A stretch of 64,000 nt of DNA from Candidatus Heimdallarchaeota archaeon LC_3 (GCA_001940645.1 MDVS01000013.1:1-64000), one strand, 5' to 3'; counted from the stretch's first letter, positions 1 to 9,708 are shown. Program-made: numbers and translations. The notes: generated by a model not told the origin, from the letters alone.

Positions 1-425
1 ACAGCATCTAATGCTGGTTTAGCTTGTCTAAGCTTATAAGGGATCTTTTTGAGTGATATAAGATTTCGCAATCCTGTAAAAATTCCTTCCACGGGTTCTA
101 AATATTGTTCTTTGTTCCAATGCTTGGAAAACCACGATTGAGTTGGTAAATATTTTTCAAAACCGCAAACAGACCTCCATATGGGATTATCTTCTAAATC
201 ATTTATAAATTCATGTTGAGAACTTGGTCGGAGAGCTTGAGAGAAGATTCCACTAGTGATGAGTGCTTGGGGGTATTTTCCATGCAAATTTCCTTCTTGT
301 TGTCCGTGGTGAACCCATTTATTTAGTAGCTTATCAAAATAAGTACGTTTAAAAACGTCATGCCATTTTGTCGGTTCTTGATGAAGTTGCCGACGAATCC
401 TTAGCGTATTGTTAATTGTTGTCAT
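1..425 (-). CDS. Transposase, N-terminal part (runs off window edge)
   Basis: Reading from an ATG at 425 down to base 1 gives 141 uninterrupted codons, open at the edge. The N-terminus is short and basic (residues 1-25). It is followed by a helical domain with the pattern expected of an IS5/IS4-like transposase N-terminal domain: FDKLLNKW, then FINDLEDNPIWRSVCGF, then a Trp/Phe-rich FSKHW segment. The catalytic DDE part would lie outside the window, so the family cannot be fixed and activity cannot be judged. No terminal inverted repeat was recognised in the 180 bases upstream of the start. It could also be a truncated copy, because only the first third is visible. Confidence 0.65.
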   Translation of the reverse strand, partial: MTTINNTLRIRRQLHQEPTKWHDVFKRTYFDKLLNKWVHHGQQEGNLHGKYPQALITSGIFSQALRPSSQHEFINDLEDNPIWRSVCGFEKYLPTQSWFSKHWNKEQYLEPVEGIFTGLRNLISLKKIPYKLRQAKPALDA

Positions 426-604
426 ATTTAACTTATATGTAAAGAGTTTATAATTTTGTCGGCTTACTTTATCCCTATCTCTCTAAAATGAACAGCGGCA
501 TCAACAAAGTTGTACATTATTTATCTTCCAGTAGTAATTAATATTGTAGTATTAAAACTTAGCACCATTAAACACTTCTTCTTTGGGTGGAACAGATTTA
601 CTAT

Positions 605-952
605 TTATTCAACGGTTCTTCCACCAAACCATATTTTCGTGATCAGATCATTAATTACTTCATATACCGCAACAGTCTTGACTGTTTTTCCTCCAGAATA
701 ATTAGTAATTTCTTCATGATCAATTATAAGGTTATTTTGGGTAATTCTTGCCATTAATTTGGTTTTGGCGTTAGCATTGGAATTAAAGGACTCTTTCATT
801 GATTTTTCTAATTGTTTCTTGCCATCACTAATAAGTTTATTTGATTCAAGCAAGTAGGCTTTTTTATCATTTGAATAACAACCAACAAAATCTTTAATAT
901 TTCTTTCATTGTACGCTTCTAACTGTTTATCAACAACATTCAAAATTTTCAC
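605..952 (-). CDS. NTF2-like (SnoaL-like) domain protein
   Basis: This 115-residue protein has the compact cone-shaped NTF2/SnoaL-like layout. An N-terminal helix (VDKQLEAYNERNIKDFVGCY) leads into a strand describing the pocket (KAYLLESNKLISDG), a second helix with QLEKSMKESF, and paired strands ending in VYEVINDLITKIWFGGR. SnoaL-like proteins are small isomerases, hydrolases or ligand-binding proteins, and the substrate cannot be read from the sequence. The start codon is GTG at 952. It stands alone between the transposase fragment and the glycosidase. Family assignment rests on this pattern only; no catalytic residue is claimed. Confidence 0.6.
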   Translation of the reverse strand: MKILNVVDKQLEAYNERNIKDFVGCYSNDKKAYLLESNKLISDGKKQLEKSMKESFNSNANAKTKLMARITQNNLIIDHEEITNYSGGKTVKTVAVYEVINDLITKIWFGGRTVE

Positions 953-1087
953 CGATATACCTTATTTTAAGTTTGAATAAGTGTAATATTCCGATATATT
1001 AAGAAACTTTTAACACTAAGTTATGAATAGAATAAATCCATAGAAATCTTTTCTGAATATAAAGATTAATAATCCTGCTTGAATTCG

Positions 1088-3181
1088 TTAATGGTTATGA
1101 AATTTCAATTCTGATTTCAATTTATTATCATTTATTGAACTATTAACTAAAATATCAAATATTCCATCTTCAATCACCCAATTTTTTGTTTTTATATCGT
1201 AAAAAGCCAAGTCTTTTGCTTTTATACACAGATCAACAGTTTTTTCTTCATTAGGTTTTAATAATACTTTCTCAAATCCAATAAGTTCCTTCAGTGGTCG
1301 ATCAACACTAGATTCTATATCTCTCGCGTAAACTTGAATAATTTCTGCTCCAGTTTTATTTCCCATATTTTGGACGTTTATTTTAACCTTGAAATTGTCA
1401 TTTATACTGCTTAATGAATTATTTTCAATAATTATGTCACCATAAGAAAAATCAGTATAGGATAATCCAAACCCGAATGGGAAAAGTGGAGTAATATTAT
1501 TTTTCTCGTAATGTCGATAACCAATATATATCCCCTCTTTATAGAATACTTTGTTGTTTTCGCCTGGGTAGGTTTTTTCTGAAAAGTGAGCTGGTGAATC
1601 GTCAATTAACTTAGGGAAAGTTATTGGTAATTTACCTGATGGATTGACATCCCCAAAAAGAACATTTGCTATAGCTCTTCCTCCTTCCATACCTGGGTAC
1701 CAAGCTTCTAATACAACTGGAACTTTTTCTAACCACTCATCCATTCCAATAGGACTGCCATTTATTAAAACAACTACAGTATTAGGGTTGATTTTAACAG
1801 TTTCATTGATTAAATCAATTTGATCAATAGGGAGACTTAAAGAACCACGATCAGTACCTTCTGCATCGTTTCCATAATTGATTTTATCAGATTTATCCGT
1901 ACCCCTCGTTAAACTGATACTTGAATCATGATTTAATCCCATAAATAATAAAACACAATCAGCATTTTCAGGATTATTAACAATATTTATTTCTCCTCTG
2001 AATTTTTCTTTTAGGCCCTGAAGAGGGGTAATCTCATAAGGAGGTTTAACCGCTGAACTACCACCATAAAGCATTTTTCCAAACTTTTTATTTGAATTTG
2101 GTCCCAAAATTGCAATTTTATTTATTTTATTAAATTCTAGGGGGAGGATATTACCCTCATTCTTCAAAAGCACCATGCCTTCTTCAGACATCGACCTAGC
2201 GAGCTTTTGATGTAACGGAGTGTTTCTCTCACCTTTTGGTAATTCTTTCTTTTCTTCAAACATTCCAACAAAATGTAAGACGCGTAAAAATTTACCAACA
2301 CCTGAATTGATTTCCTTTTCTGTAACAATTCCATCATTATAAGCTTTTCGAAGTCTTTTTTCATCATAAACGTAAGCACGAGGCATTTCTAAGCTTAATC
2401 CTGATTCAAATGCTTGTTCTGGTGAGATACTAGGATTTTCATTGGGTTTTCTCTTTCCATTTGACGTAGCCCACCAATCACTCATCACAAACCCATTAAA
2501 TCCCCATTTATCCAAAGTTTCTTTAAGTAATTGAGTATCTTCATTAGCATAAAGTGAATTCACTTTATTATATGATGTCATTAGTGTCCACGGATCAGCT
2601 TCTCTTGTGACTTCCTCGAAAGCTTTTAAATAAATTTCATATAGAGCTCTTTCTGAAATCTCTGCACTTACAAGATATCTATTAGTTTCCTGATTATTTG
2701 CTACATAATGTTTTAGACAAGCGGCAATACGTTGGTTCTGAACAGCTTTCACGTAAGGTATTGCTATTTCTTTTGTTAAATAGGGATCTTCACTAAAATA
2801 TTCAAAAGTACGTCCATTTAGTGGCGATCTATCAATATTAATTCCTGGAGATAACACACATAGCCGACCAGCAGCTCTTGCTTCTTTTCCTATTGCTATA
2901 CCATATTCGCTAGCTAACTCGCGATTCCAAGTAGCAGCAAGATTTATTCCAGCAGGAAATTTTGTATTTTTACGCAACCGACTTGAATGCATTGATATTC
3001 CAAAGGGACCATCAGTCATTTTAAACGGTTTAATTCCTAAACGTTTAATTGAATTTGTTTGAAATAATCGATGACCAGAGAGGAGCATGAATTTTTCTTT
3101 AATGGTTAATTTAGATAATAAATTATTTACTTTGTCATCTAAATCTATAATCGAATATTGAGAATTGTTTTTCTTAATCAA
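1088..3181 (-). CDS. Glycoside hydrolase family 3 beta-glucosidase
   Basis: The 697-residue protein has the full three-part GH3 layout. It begins with a (beta/alpha)8-like N-terminal domain carrying KMTDGPFGI, the substrate-binding KHYVANNQETNR (K157, H158) and GFVMSDWWAT with the nucleophile Asp235. An alpha/beta sandwich follows with ILGPNS and the Gly-rich PGMEGGRAIANVLFGD. A C-terminal fibronectin-III-like domain carries GAEIIQVYARD. GH3 enzymes remove terminal beta-linked glucose or related sugars. No signal peptide is seen, so it probably acts in the cytoplasm on imported oligosaccharides or glycosides. The start is TTG at 3181, directly ahead of the conserved region. No transporter or second glycosidase neighbours it. 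Confidence 0.93.
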   Translation of the reverse strand: MIKKNNSQYSIIDLDDKVNNLLSKLTIKEKFMLLSGHRLFQTNSIKRLGIKPFKMTDGPFGISMHSSRLRKNTKFPAGINLAATWNRELASEYGIAIGKEARAAGRLCVLSPGINIDRSPLNGRTFEYFSEDPYLTKEIAIPYVKAVQNQRIAACLKHYVANNQETNRYLVSAEISERALYEIYLKAFEEVTREADPWTLMTSYNKVNSLYANEDTQLLKETLDKWGFNGFVMSDWWATSNGKRKPNENPSISPEQAFESGLSLEMPRAYVYDEKRLRKAYNDGIVTEKEINSGVGKFLRVLHFVGMFEEKKELPKGERNTPLHQKLARSMSEEGMVLLKNEGNILPLEFNKINKIAILGPNSNKKFGKMLYGGSSAVKPPYEITPLQGLKEKFRGEINIVNNPENADCVLLFMGLNHDSSISLTRGTDKSDKINYGNDAEGTDRGSLSLPIDQIDLINETVKINPNTVVVLINGSPIGMDEWLEKVPVVLEAWYPGMEGGRAIANVLFGDVNPSGKLPITFPKLIDDSPAHFSEKTYPGENNKVFYKEGIYIGYRHYEKNNITPLFPFGFGLSYTDFSYGDIIIENNSLSSINDNFKVKINVQNMGNKTGAEIIQVYARDIESSVDRPLKELIGFEKVLLKPNEEKTVDLCIKAKDLAFYDIKTKNWVIEDGIFDILVNSSINDNKLKSELKFHNH

Positions 3182-3332
3182 TTTTAGAAGACAACCTAAT
3201 AATGAAAAAATTTGATTAATTAAAATTACTTACCTATATATTTTGTCTAATATTTTGATTTTAGAGAATATATCTTTTAAAATTATTCATTAATATTACA
3301 TTTTCATGTTGAAATCCTTAAAAAATTACTAG

Positions 3333-3839
3333 ATGATTACCTTGTCAAAAAAACAAACTAATATTGCAGAAGTATTAGTAAGACAATTCAACAGTAGTTG
3401 GAAGATGTTGGAGAGAGCAATAAATAATGTTTCTGATGAGCTATGGAACAAATTTGAAATTGAATGGGGCTATGTTAGAAATCTTATCCATATAATCGAA
3501 ACTGGAGAATTTTATAACAGTGACACTCCAGATGATTTTAATTGGGGAAAATTTGTAGGAATAGAATGGAAAAAGGACAGCAAAAAAGAAGTAAATAAGA
3601 AATTCGAAAAAATAACAAAAGACGATGTGAGAAGATATTTAGAGGTGGTAAGGAGTTATATCCAAAAAAAACTAAGTACATTTAATTCTGAAAAAATGTT
3701 AGACTCAGATGGGTTTATGGAATATATACCATCTATTTTTGATAAATATCTTTATCTCCTAAGACATAACATGCATCACATTGGAGAACTCAATAAAACT
3801 TTGCGAGATAATAATGAAAAACGAATTAATTGGAGTTAG
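3333..3839 (+). CDS. DinB-like four-helix protein
   Basis: The 168-residue protein has four predicted helices and the DinB/YfiT hallmark near the C-terminus, HNMHHIGEL, where histidines of the last helix contribute to a metal site. An early helix reads LVRQFNSSWKMLERAINNVSDELW, typical of the family. DinB-superfamily proteins include thiol-dependent metalloenzymes and uncharacterised stress proteins; the reaction here is unknown. A second DinB-like gene lies about 1 kb away on the other strand at 4594-5121, with only an unrelated hydrolase-like gene between. The two are clearly divergent in sequence, so they are not a recent duplication. Confidence 0.7.
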   Translation: MITLSKKQTNIAEVLVRQFNSSWKMLERAINNVSDELWNKFEIEWGYVRNLIHIIETGEFYNSDTPDDFNWGKFVGIEWKKDSKKEVNKKFEKITKDDVRRYLEVVRSYIQKKLSTFNSEKMLDSDGFMEYIPSIFDKYLYLLRHNMHHIGELNKTLRDNNEKRINWS

Positions 3840-3921
3840 ATATTTTAAGGGAAATTTTTTTTATTTTGATTTGTCTTCAATACCAAAATCATAAGGAATG
3901 AAATGTTGTAAATAATCGATT

Positions 3922-4551
3922 TTAATCAATGGGCGGATTCGCACGTAAATATCGAAATCCACAAAATTGATTTCCATTAGCAATAGTTTTTTCTCTTTCA
4001 AATTTTACCCATTGATGTATTGTGTCAGCTAAAAGATAATCATAGGCGCACAAAATTGGTGCTAAATCAGGACGCTCATTTCTTTTAAGTGTTTCATAAT
4101 ACAGACATTTAGTTATATTGAATTCAAAAGTTGTAAGAGATTCCTGTACAACTTCCAATTCAAAATATTTATTTTCATAGTTTAAACTATTCCCCTTTTT
4201 GATAAATTTTATAAAACTATCCCAGTGCTGGTCAGTATTCTCAAAATCATGACGCAAATTTTTAAGGTAATCACCCATAATAATGTTGTAAATACCTAAG
4301 ACATGAATTTTGATGAAATCAATAGATTTATCTTTCCTCTCCAAGATTTCTGCTATTGTCAAAACTAATACAGAATTAATTCCATGTCTTTTTGCTAGCT
4401 TATCTGGAAAAAAAGGATCGTTTTCTTTCAATAAATTTGAAAAAATCCCTGAAAATTCATTTGCTTCCTTTTCACTGAAATTTTCCAACAAATACTTTTT
4501 CGATATAAGTTCAAAGTAGTCACTTAATCTTTTAATCTCATCATCGGGCAT
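3922..4551 (-). CDS. L-2-amino-thiazoline-4-carboxylic acid hydrolase-like protein
   Basis: The C-terminal half matches the ATC-hydrolase family pattern: FNITKCLYYETLKR, then PDLAPILCAYDY, then the Arg/Cys-containing end EREKTIANGNQFCGFRY. In Pseudomonas the founding enzyme opens the thiazoline ring on the route to L-cysteine. Most family members are of unknown substrate and often act as putative regulators or small hydrolases. ATG at 4551 is preferred over the in-frame TTG at 4563 because a GAGG sequence lies six bases before the ATG. It sits between the two DinB-like genes and follows the second on the same strand with a 42-base gap, so it may be co-transcribed with it. Confidence 0.75.
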   Translation of the reverse strand: MPDDEIKRLSDYFELISKKYLLENFSEKEANEFSGIFSNLLKENDPFFPDKLAKRHGINSVLVLTIAEILERKDKSIDFIKIHVLGIYNIIMGDYLKNLRHDFENTDQHWDSFIKFIKKGNSLNYENKYFELEVVQESLTTFEFNITKCLYYETLKRNERPDLAPILCAYDYLLADTIHQWVKFEREKTIANGNQFCGFRYLRANPPID

Positions 4552-4593
4552 ACTAGACCTCAAAATGTTTTGGATGATATTTTAATAAATAAT

Positions 4594-5121
4594 TTAGAAT
4601 CCAAAAACATTCTTATCTCTTTCTGTGAAGTAACTTAATTTTATATATGCTGCAGCCATCTTTCCAAACATCCCACGGTCACTCCATTCTGGGTCAATAA
4701 TTTGTCTTAAATAGGCCATTTGATTTGAGTGAACCATTGTATGAAGCATTAATCTACAAATAATATATCCAGGTCCTTTATTGCCTTTCTCGTCAATTTC
4801 TAATAATTGATCATCGATTAACTTTAATTTATTTCTTATAGAATTGAATCCAACTGAAATTATACCTTTTACTATATCTAAAGTTAAAGGATAATCTACA
4901 AACCGACAAGTCCATTTAACAGGTTCCCAAGATGGTTTATCAGTCATAAAATACTCTGGCCATGCGCCACAATGAACTGCTATTTGCCCTATAGTCATTT
5001 TATTTTCTGCAAACACGTAGTTAAGAGATTTTCCAGAAATGCTTTCCAAGGGAGTAAGTAACCCTTTTTCCATTATATTTAGTGTTTCTAATAATTCATT
5101 ACAATATTTTAGATTAGACAT
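4594..5121 (-). CDS. DinB-like four-helix protein
   Basis: This is a DinB-superfamily protein of about 175 residues. It carries a first metal-site-like helix (TIGQIAVHCGAWPEYFM) and a later helix, RLMLHTMVHSNQMAYLRQI, followed by DPEW. Histidines in these two helices fit the usual three-His site. The exact substrate is unknown. The start was placed at ATG 5121; an in-frame TTG lies two codons earlier at 5127, and AGGA lies about nine bases before the ATG. It is followed on the same strand by the ATC-hydrolase-like gene, which suggests a two-gene unit. Confidence 0.72.
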   Translation of the reverse strand: MSNLKYCNELLETLNIMEKGLLTPLESISGKSLNYVFAENKMTIGQIAVHCGAWPEYFMTDKPSWEPVKWTCRFVDYPLTLDIVKGIISVGFNSIRNKLKLIDDQLLEIDEKGNKGPGYIICRLMLHTMVHSNQMAYLRQIIDPEWSDRGMFGKMAAAYIKLSYFTERDKNVFGF

Positions 5122-5218
5122 TATCAATTTCCTGAATGATGGTAATTTATTGCTAAAAAAAAGATTTAAGAAGAATATTAATTACGTTTATCAGCAAAAT
5201 AAAAAAGAAAAATAAATA

Positions 5219-5818
5219 CTATTGGAATATTTTTCTAATTAACCATTTAAGCTGTTCTTGAATTTTTTGATCACGATCCCCAAGCAATGCTATTCTGTCC
5301 CATGCATCACGTGTTAATCCATAATTTTGAAGCCTATCAGGGAGAACTATTGACCAATTTCTCATACCGTCCTCATAAGAAGAAGCCCGATCAATTATTA
5401 TTCTAAATTCTAATGAAAGCTGAAGATAAAGCCTTTGTTCAGGAACAGGTAGAATAGAGTCCGGAATTGAAGGAGGGAAAAACGATTCTAAGGGTATCTC
5501 ACCACTTATTCTTATCGAAGACGTTGATTCTGTTTGAAGAGGTGGAGGTTTGTTATAATCGACTGGTTGACTAGTGTAATCAAACTGAAATTCTTCTGGG
5601 ATAACAGGTTTGATTTCTTTCTCCTCACGATCTATTAAAGTATTCTCAGATCCACAATGGGGACAAGGATGATCTTTTTCAAGTTTTCCTGTAACATAAT
5701 TGTGACAATTTTTACAAACCGGTATGATCTTAGCCCCATTATCATTTGTTATTTTAATAATATCTAAGGGGTTATGGATTGGATATATAAATCTTACCTG
5801 AATAGCTAACCTCAACAA
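5219..5818 (-). CDS. Zinc-ribbon protein of unknown function
   Basis: This 199-residue protein has a CxxC...CxxC zinc ribbon near residues 34-56 (CKNC and CPHC), a proline-rich linker (about 70-115) and a predicted helical C-terminal domain with the segments LQNYGLTRDAWDRIALLGD and LKWLIRKIF. No enzyme motif is visible. A small ribbon joined to a helical domain suits a protein- or nucleic-acid-binding adaptor, but that is inference. The start is a TTG at 5818. The gene lies directly downstream of a Nudix hydrolase (27-base gap, same strand) and may share its transcript. Confidence 0.6.
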   Translation of the reverse strand: MLRLAIQVRFIYPIHNPLDIIKITNDNGAKIIPVCKNCHNYVTGKLEKDHPCPHCGSENTLIDREEKEIKPVIPEEFQFDYTSQPVDYNKPPPLQTESTSSIRISGEIPLESFFPPSIPDSILPVPEQRLYLQLSLEFRIIIDRASSYEDGMRNWSIVLPDRLQNYGLTRDAWDRIALLGDRDQKIQEQLKWLIRKIFQ

Positions 5819-5845
5819 TTTTTATCAAAGCAGAAAAGTATTAAT

Positions 5846-6373
5846 TTAAGATGTAAGAAGTTTATAATCAACTAACGATTCATCCGAGCCGTTATAAGTA
5901 AATATTGCTTCAAAAAACTTTTCTTCTCTTAGTAATTTTGGTACAAATGTTTTATCTCCTTCCCAAATATTTAAATAAGGAAAATCTTTATCTAAATCTA
6001 CCCAAACTAATTTTCCCTCTGAATTTTCTCTAATTTTTCCAACATACTTAGTACATCGATATACGAATACTAGCCAATTTAATGCGGGATGAATACTATT
6101 TTTATTAATGTCATTGAAAAAAATTATTGCACGGAATGTAAGATCTAAAGGCTTCACGTCAGTTTCTTCTTTGATCTCCCTTACCATACATTGCCAAGGA
6201 CTTTCATAAGGTTCAAGCTTTCCTCCAACCCCAATATATTTATCTTGATGCATATCGTTTTCTTTTTTAACTCTATGCAATAAAAGAATTTTATTTTCCT
6301 CTGGATTGAAGAAATAACATAGAGTAGCAAGTTTTTGAGGATATTTCAAAGGTAACCACAAATATGGAATCAT
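5846..6373 (-). CDS. Nudix hydrolase (8-oxo-dGTPase/MutT type likely)
   Basis: The Nudix box is complete: GGKLEPYESPWQCMVREI runs into KEETDV, matching GX5EX7REUXEEXGU with the metal-binding glutamates. The segment LLHRVKKENDMHQDKYIGVGGKLE is typical of the MutT/8-oxo-dGTP diphosphatase subgroup (product of the sanitising reaction: nucleoside monophosphate plus pyrophosphate). Substrate preference cannot be proven from sequence. The ATG start at 6373 follows the upstream acyltransferase gene by 34 bases on the same strand. A second, more divergent Nudix gene lies at 44496-45119. Confidence 0.85.
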   Translation of the reverse strand: MIPYLWLPLKYPQKLATLCYFFNPEENKILLLHRVKKENDMHQDKYIGVGGKLEPYESPWQCMVREIKEETDVKPLDLTFRAIIFFNDINKNSIHPALNWLVFVYRCTKYVGKIRENSEGKLVWVDLDKDFPYLNIWEGDKTFVPKLLREEKFFEAIFTYNGSDESLVDYKLLTS

Positions 6374-6407
6374 TTAAGTACTTAATAACAACAAAAATAT
6401 AGATTTA

Positions 6408-7124
6408 TTATCTTTCACTTATTTTTTTACCCGGTCGACCAATATAAACACTATTGGGATCCATTTTTTGGGCAGGTACTAAAAATGACATAGCACCCAA
6501 TATAGAGTTATCTCCAATCTCACAACCAGGGGCTACGATACAATGAGCTCCCACAGTAACATCATTACCGATTTTCACCTTATTGATAATTAGATATTGA
6601 TCCTGATTGTAGTGGCAAGAAATTGAAGTCCTTAAACCTATGAAAACATTATTACCTAATTCCGTAAAACAAGAATCTATATATACTTCTGAAGCAAGGT
6701 GAACATTTTTTCCAGCTTTAAGCCCATAAAGTCTTAGCATTTTAGGTAAAATTATTTTATTAGTAATGATGGGGATCCAAGAAATAAATTTAATCATTGA
6801 TTTCATTAATCCATCAGAAATTAATCTTAATGCCATTAACCGTCCCTCTCCCGAGTGATGGGAAAATTTGCCTGCTTTAGGTGCTGGTAAGAAGAGTTTA
6901 ACTGCAAATGTGGAGTGCAGTAATCCAAAAATTATAATTGAAATAATATAAACTATGGTTAAAATTAAAGGAGCAAAAAGATAGAATAAAATATTTCCAA
7001 GTTGTTCATTAAAAAACCAGTAAAAAACAATGTATTCTGGAATAAAAGATACAAGAAAAAAAATTAAAGTCAAGGAGAAATAAGATAGTATTCTTATATT
7101 GGTTGATATACCCATAACTCTCAT
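6408..7124 (-). CDS. Membrane-anchored hexapeptide-repeat acyltransferase
   Basis: The N-terminal third contains two hydrophobic helices (about residues 12-35 and 40-70). The C-terminal half is a left-handed beta-helix built of hexapeptide repeats, for example VKIGNDVTVGAHCIVAPG, with the usual acetyltransferase ending YIGRPGKK. Such enzymes move acyl or acetyl groups from CoA to sugars or amino groups. The two membrane segments suggest an envelope substrate such as a lipid-linked glycan. His194-type catalysis is plausible from GAHCIV but not proven. Two ATG codons compete (7124 and 7115). No glycosyltransferase lies nearby. Confidence 0.75.
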   Translation of the reverse strand: MRVMGISTNIRILSYFSLTLIFFLVSFIPEYIVFYWFFNEQLGNILFYLFAPLILTIVYIISIIIFGLLHSTFAVKLFLPAPKAGKFSHHSGEGRLMALRLISDGLMKSMIKFISWIPIITNKIILPKMLRLYGLKAGKNVHLASEVYIDSCFTELGNNVFIGLRTSISCHYNQDQYLIINKVKIGNDVTVGAHCIVAPGCEIGDNSILGAMSFLVPAQKMDPNSVYIGRPGKKISER

Positions 7125-7566
7125 CTTTTGAATAAATAATAATAATTATCTCTGTTAAAATCACATTATTATGGTTTTAGCTAGCTGGAAACTTTCATTG
7201 TTTCTACGAAAATACGTTCAGTAAAATGCCAGAATCACCAAAAATTGTTGGAAAGTCGAATAAATAATTGAAGATTCATTGAACGAATGTAAAGCATATT
7301 CTTTCGTTATTGAAATCCAGTCAGTAATGGTTTTCTTCTAAAGGAATTCATTTTGAGGCTGCAACAATTCTCGGTCAATCTCTAAAATGCTTGAAAGAAA
7401 ATTAAATCAGCTGAATGTTATTTTTTTTATTAAAAAAATTGTGCAATTAATTACTGACTGAATTACGCTTTTTTGTATAGAACTGAAATTATTACTATGT
7501 AAAAGGTGGAAGGAATAATCTTTTTAAATTAATATTATCTGAATTTACAATTAATAACAAATGTAA
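7125..7566. other. Gene-less interval with a possible coding relic
   Basis: No intact gene is seen in these 442 bases between divergent genes. On the + strand about 7264-7405 two adjoining frames give coherent protein-like text (AYSFVIEIQS, then FEAATILGQSLKCL) broken by a frameshift near 7333. This suggests a decayed gene of unknown family. The final 60 bases are AT-rich and probably hold the promoter of the downstream gene. Confidence 0.35.
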
Positions 7567-9366
7567 ATGTTGGTTCTTATGGCTGAAACTCCAAATATTG
7601 AAGTTTTAAGAGAGCTCTTAAACAAGATTGATAGTGAATTCGATCTCGAATCAAGACTTAATAGGTATATTTCTGTTACTCCTGAATTAGTAGAACTTGC
7701 GAAAAATTCTGGATTATCTTCAGATTTAGACGCAGCTAGGGCATTATTTGTATCTGATTTTGTTGTCTCTGCATCAGAAATGCCAGCAAATACTTCTGAT
7801 GAAGATAGGAGAAAAATAATTATTGATTCATTTTTAAAAGGTTTAATGGACAGAAATAAATCATCAGATAAATTAATGAGGATTTTCTTCTTAGCTATGA
7901 AAACATCTTCATTAATTAGAAGAACTGATCTCTTCTTAGCAGATAGAGGATTAAATCGTGAACCAAGTTTAATAATGTTAAAGGATTTTTATATTGAACC
8001 CTATTTATCCTTATGTTCGGAATTTTTAGGTAAAGGTTCGTGTGGCTGGGAGTTAAGCATTTTATCTGCTTTGTTAAAGAAAACATTTCCTACGAACGAA
8101 TTTGAATTCTTCACACAAGCTCCAAAATATTCACCTGATGAAGATCTTTCTTATTATCTTTGGAATATGTTAGAAACATACTCAGAAAGTCAATTACTTA
8201 CTCCTAATACCCAAATAGTTATTCCAAATGTTGAAAATACAAGTACAGCTCTTGTTGGAAGTTCGAAACCCGAATTTTCTTTTTCATTTTGGAATATAGA
8301 CACACCACATTCATCATTGAAAGACAATCAAAATGCTTTAGAATTTTTACATAAATATCTTGGTAAAACTGATAATTCCAGACCTTTGGTTTATTTAAGA
8401 GCTAGAATCCCAAAATTACAACAACAATTCATTGTTGTTCGGAACCCTTTTTCTGATCTAAAACCATTTATTATAATGAAAACTCCTGCTGATGAAATAA
8501 ATTTATCTGAAGCTTTGACTATATTAGGTTTTCGTAGTCGTGAAGCCAAATCATGGCGTGACATTACAAAACCACCCAAAAAAGCTAAAAAACAACCATC
8601 AGTATCTCAAAATTCAACATCTACTCCTTTTCGGAGTCAAAAATCTGAGGTTCCTGAAGAAAAGAAGAGTTTTTTCTCTAAAATATTTGGAGGATTATTA
8701 GGAAAATCAGATGATAAAGGAACAAGCCAATCTCTAAAAGAGGATAAACCTAAGCCAAAGATAGAAAGTAAAAAGAAAAAACATAGAGATAAATCGAGAC
8801 AAAAAGGAAATTCTAACCTTCCTTACTTCTTAAGCCATGCACTGACTGCTTCCTTAGTTGGAGATCTCCAATTATTTGAGATTTTTGATACTTATCGTGA
8901 AAGCAAATATGCAATTCAAGGATCACTTGAATTAGATTATCAAACAAAAAAGACAAAACTAATCACTAGAAAAAAGTTGGATAGTCCTCAAGCGATTGGT
9001 GAATTAGTCAATGGACTAGATTCTGTTTTAACAACAATTATTAAGCACTTTTTTGCAGAAGAAATTCATGTGATTCCTGAAGAAATCCTTTTTGTTTCCA
9101 AAAATGATCTAAGAACTATAGTATGCCTAGAAAGTAGTGATGATAGACTAGTTGGAACGATAGGAACTACATTTGTCAAGGATGTGGTAGATTGGCGTTC
9201 AAAAGAAGAAAATATTGTTCAGAGAAGAACTTTAAGAATGAGGACAGGACAATTACTTCAAGCACGTAGACATACACCTCTTGATGAAGCAATTAACAGA
9301 ATTTACCAAGGTGCGTTAGATGAAGAAGTTGATGAAATGACTTTAGAACAAAAATCAGCCAAATAA
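7567..9366 (+). CDS. Unknown 599-residue protein with charged central linker
   Basis: Not recognised. Three parts can be seen. Residues 1-330 are an alpha-rich domain followed by mixed strands (PLVYLRARIPKLQQQFIVVRNP). Residues about 335-430 form a low-complexity linker rich in Lys, Ser and Pro. Residues 430-560 are a compact alpha/beta domain (FLSHALTASLVGDLQLFEIFD, then LVNGLDSVLTTIIKHFF) that alternates strands and helices in a roadblock/longin-like rhythm, which is only an impression. There is no signal peptide or membrane segment, so it is cytoplasmic. Two ATGs compete (7567 and 7579). The linker looks disordered and suggests a scaffold joining two folded ends. It stands alone on its strand. 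Confidence 0.75.
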   Translation: MLVLMAETPNIEVLRELLNKIDSEFDLESRLNRYISVTPELVELAKNSGLSSDLDAARALFVSDFVVSASEMPANTSDEDRRKIIIDSFLKGLMDRNKSSDKLMRIFFLAMKTSSLIRRTDLFLADRGLNREPSLIMLKDFYIEPYLSLCSEFLGKGSCGWELSILSALLKKTFPTNEFEFFTQAPKYSPDEDLSYYLWNMLETYSESQLLTPNTQIVIPNVENTSTALVGSSKPEFSFSFWNIDTPHSSLKDNQNALEFLHKYLGKTDNSRPLVYLRARIPKLQQQFIVVRNPFSDLKPFIIMKTPADEINLSEALTILGFRSREAKSWRDITKPPKKAKKQPSVSQNSTSTPFRSQKSEVPEEKKSFFSKIFGGLLGKSDDKGTSQSLKEDKPKPKIESKKKKHRDKSRQKGNSNLPYFLSHALTASLVGDLQLFEIFDTYRESKYAIQGSLELDYQTKKTKLITRKKLDSPQAIGELVNGLDSVLTTIIKHFFAEEIHVIPEEILFVSKNDLRTIVCLESSDDRLVGTIGTTFVKDVVDWRSKEENIVQRRTLRMRTGQLLQARRHTPLDEAINRIYQGALDEEVDEMTLEQKSAK

Positions 9367-9708
9367 ATTCAAATTATAATTTTAATGGGCATTAAATTCT
9401 CTTTATAGGTTTTTTTCACCTTTTTTAATTTAGTAAATTTACCCCATACGAAAATAAATTTTCGAATAATATTGTTAATTGTACGAAAATGATTGTAAAT
9501 TATAAGAGATATGCAATTAATAAACTTAGCACAAGATTAATTGAAATTTCAACAATTTTTATTACTAAATTTCAATTAAATTACAAAAATAAGAATATGA
9601 TTAGAAAAATGAAAAAAAATGCCCATTCACATTGCTACAATTGTGAATTATTTGTTATTTTCACGTGGGGTTTGACCAATTAACTTAGATATCAAAGAGA
9701 AGAAAAGA
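9367..9708. other. Gene-less interval
   Basis: These 342 bases between two same-strand genes are strongly AT-rich. A 64-codon open frame (9489-9683) has a Lys/Asn/Ile-dominated composition typical of random AT-rich DNA and is not accepted as a gene. No relic, hairpin or RNA gene is recognised; the end presumably contains the promoter of the histidine kinase. Confidence 0.4.

Noticed and set aside
9489..9683. 64-codon plus-strand ORF between two genes
   Set aside because: It is dominated by Lys, Asn and Ile, carries no recognisable pattern, and fits random AT-rich DNA. No evidence of translation is visible.
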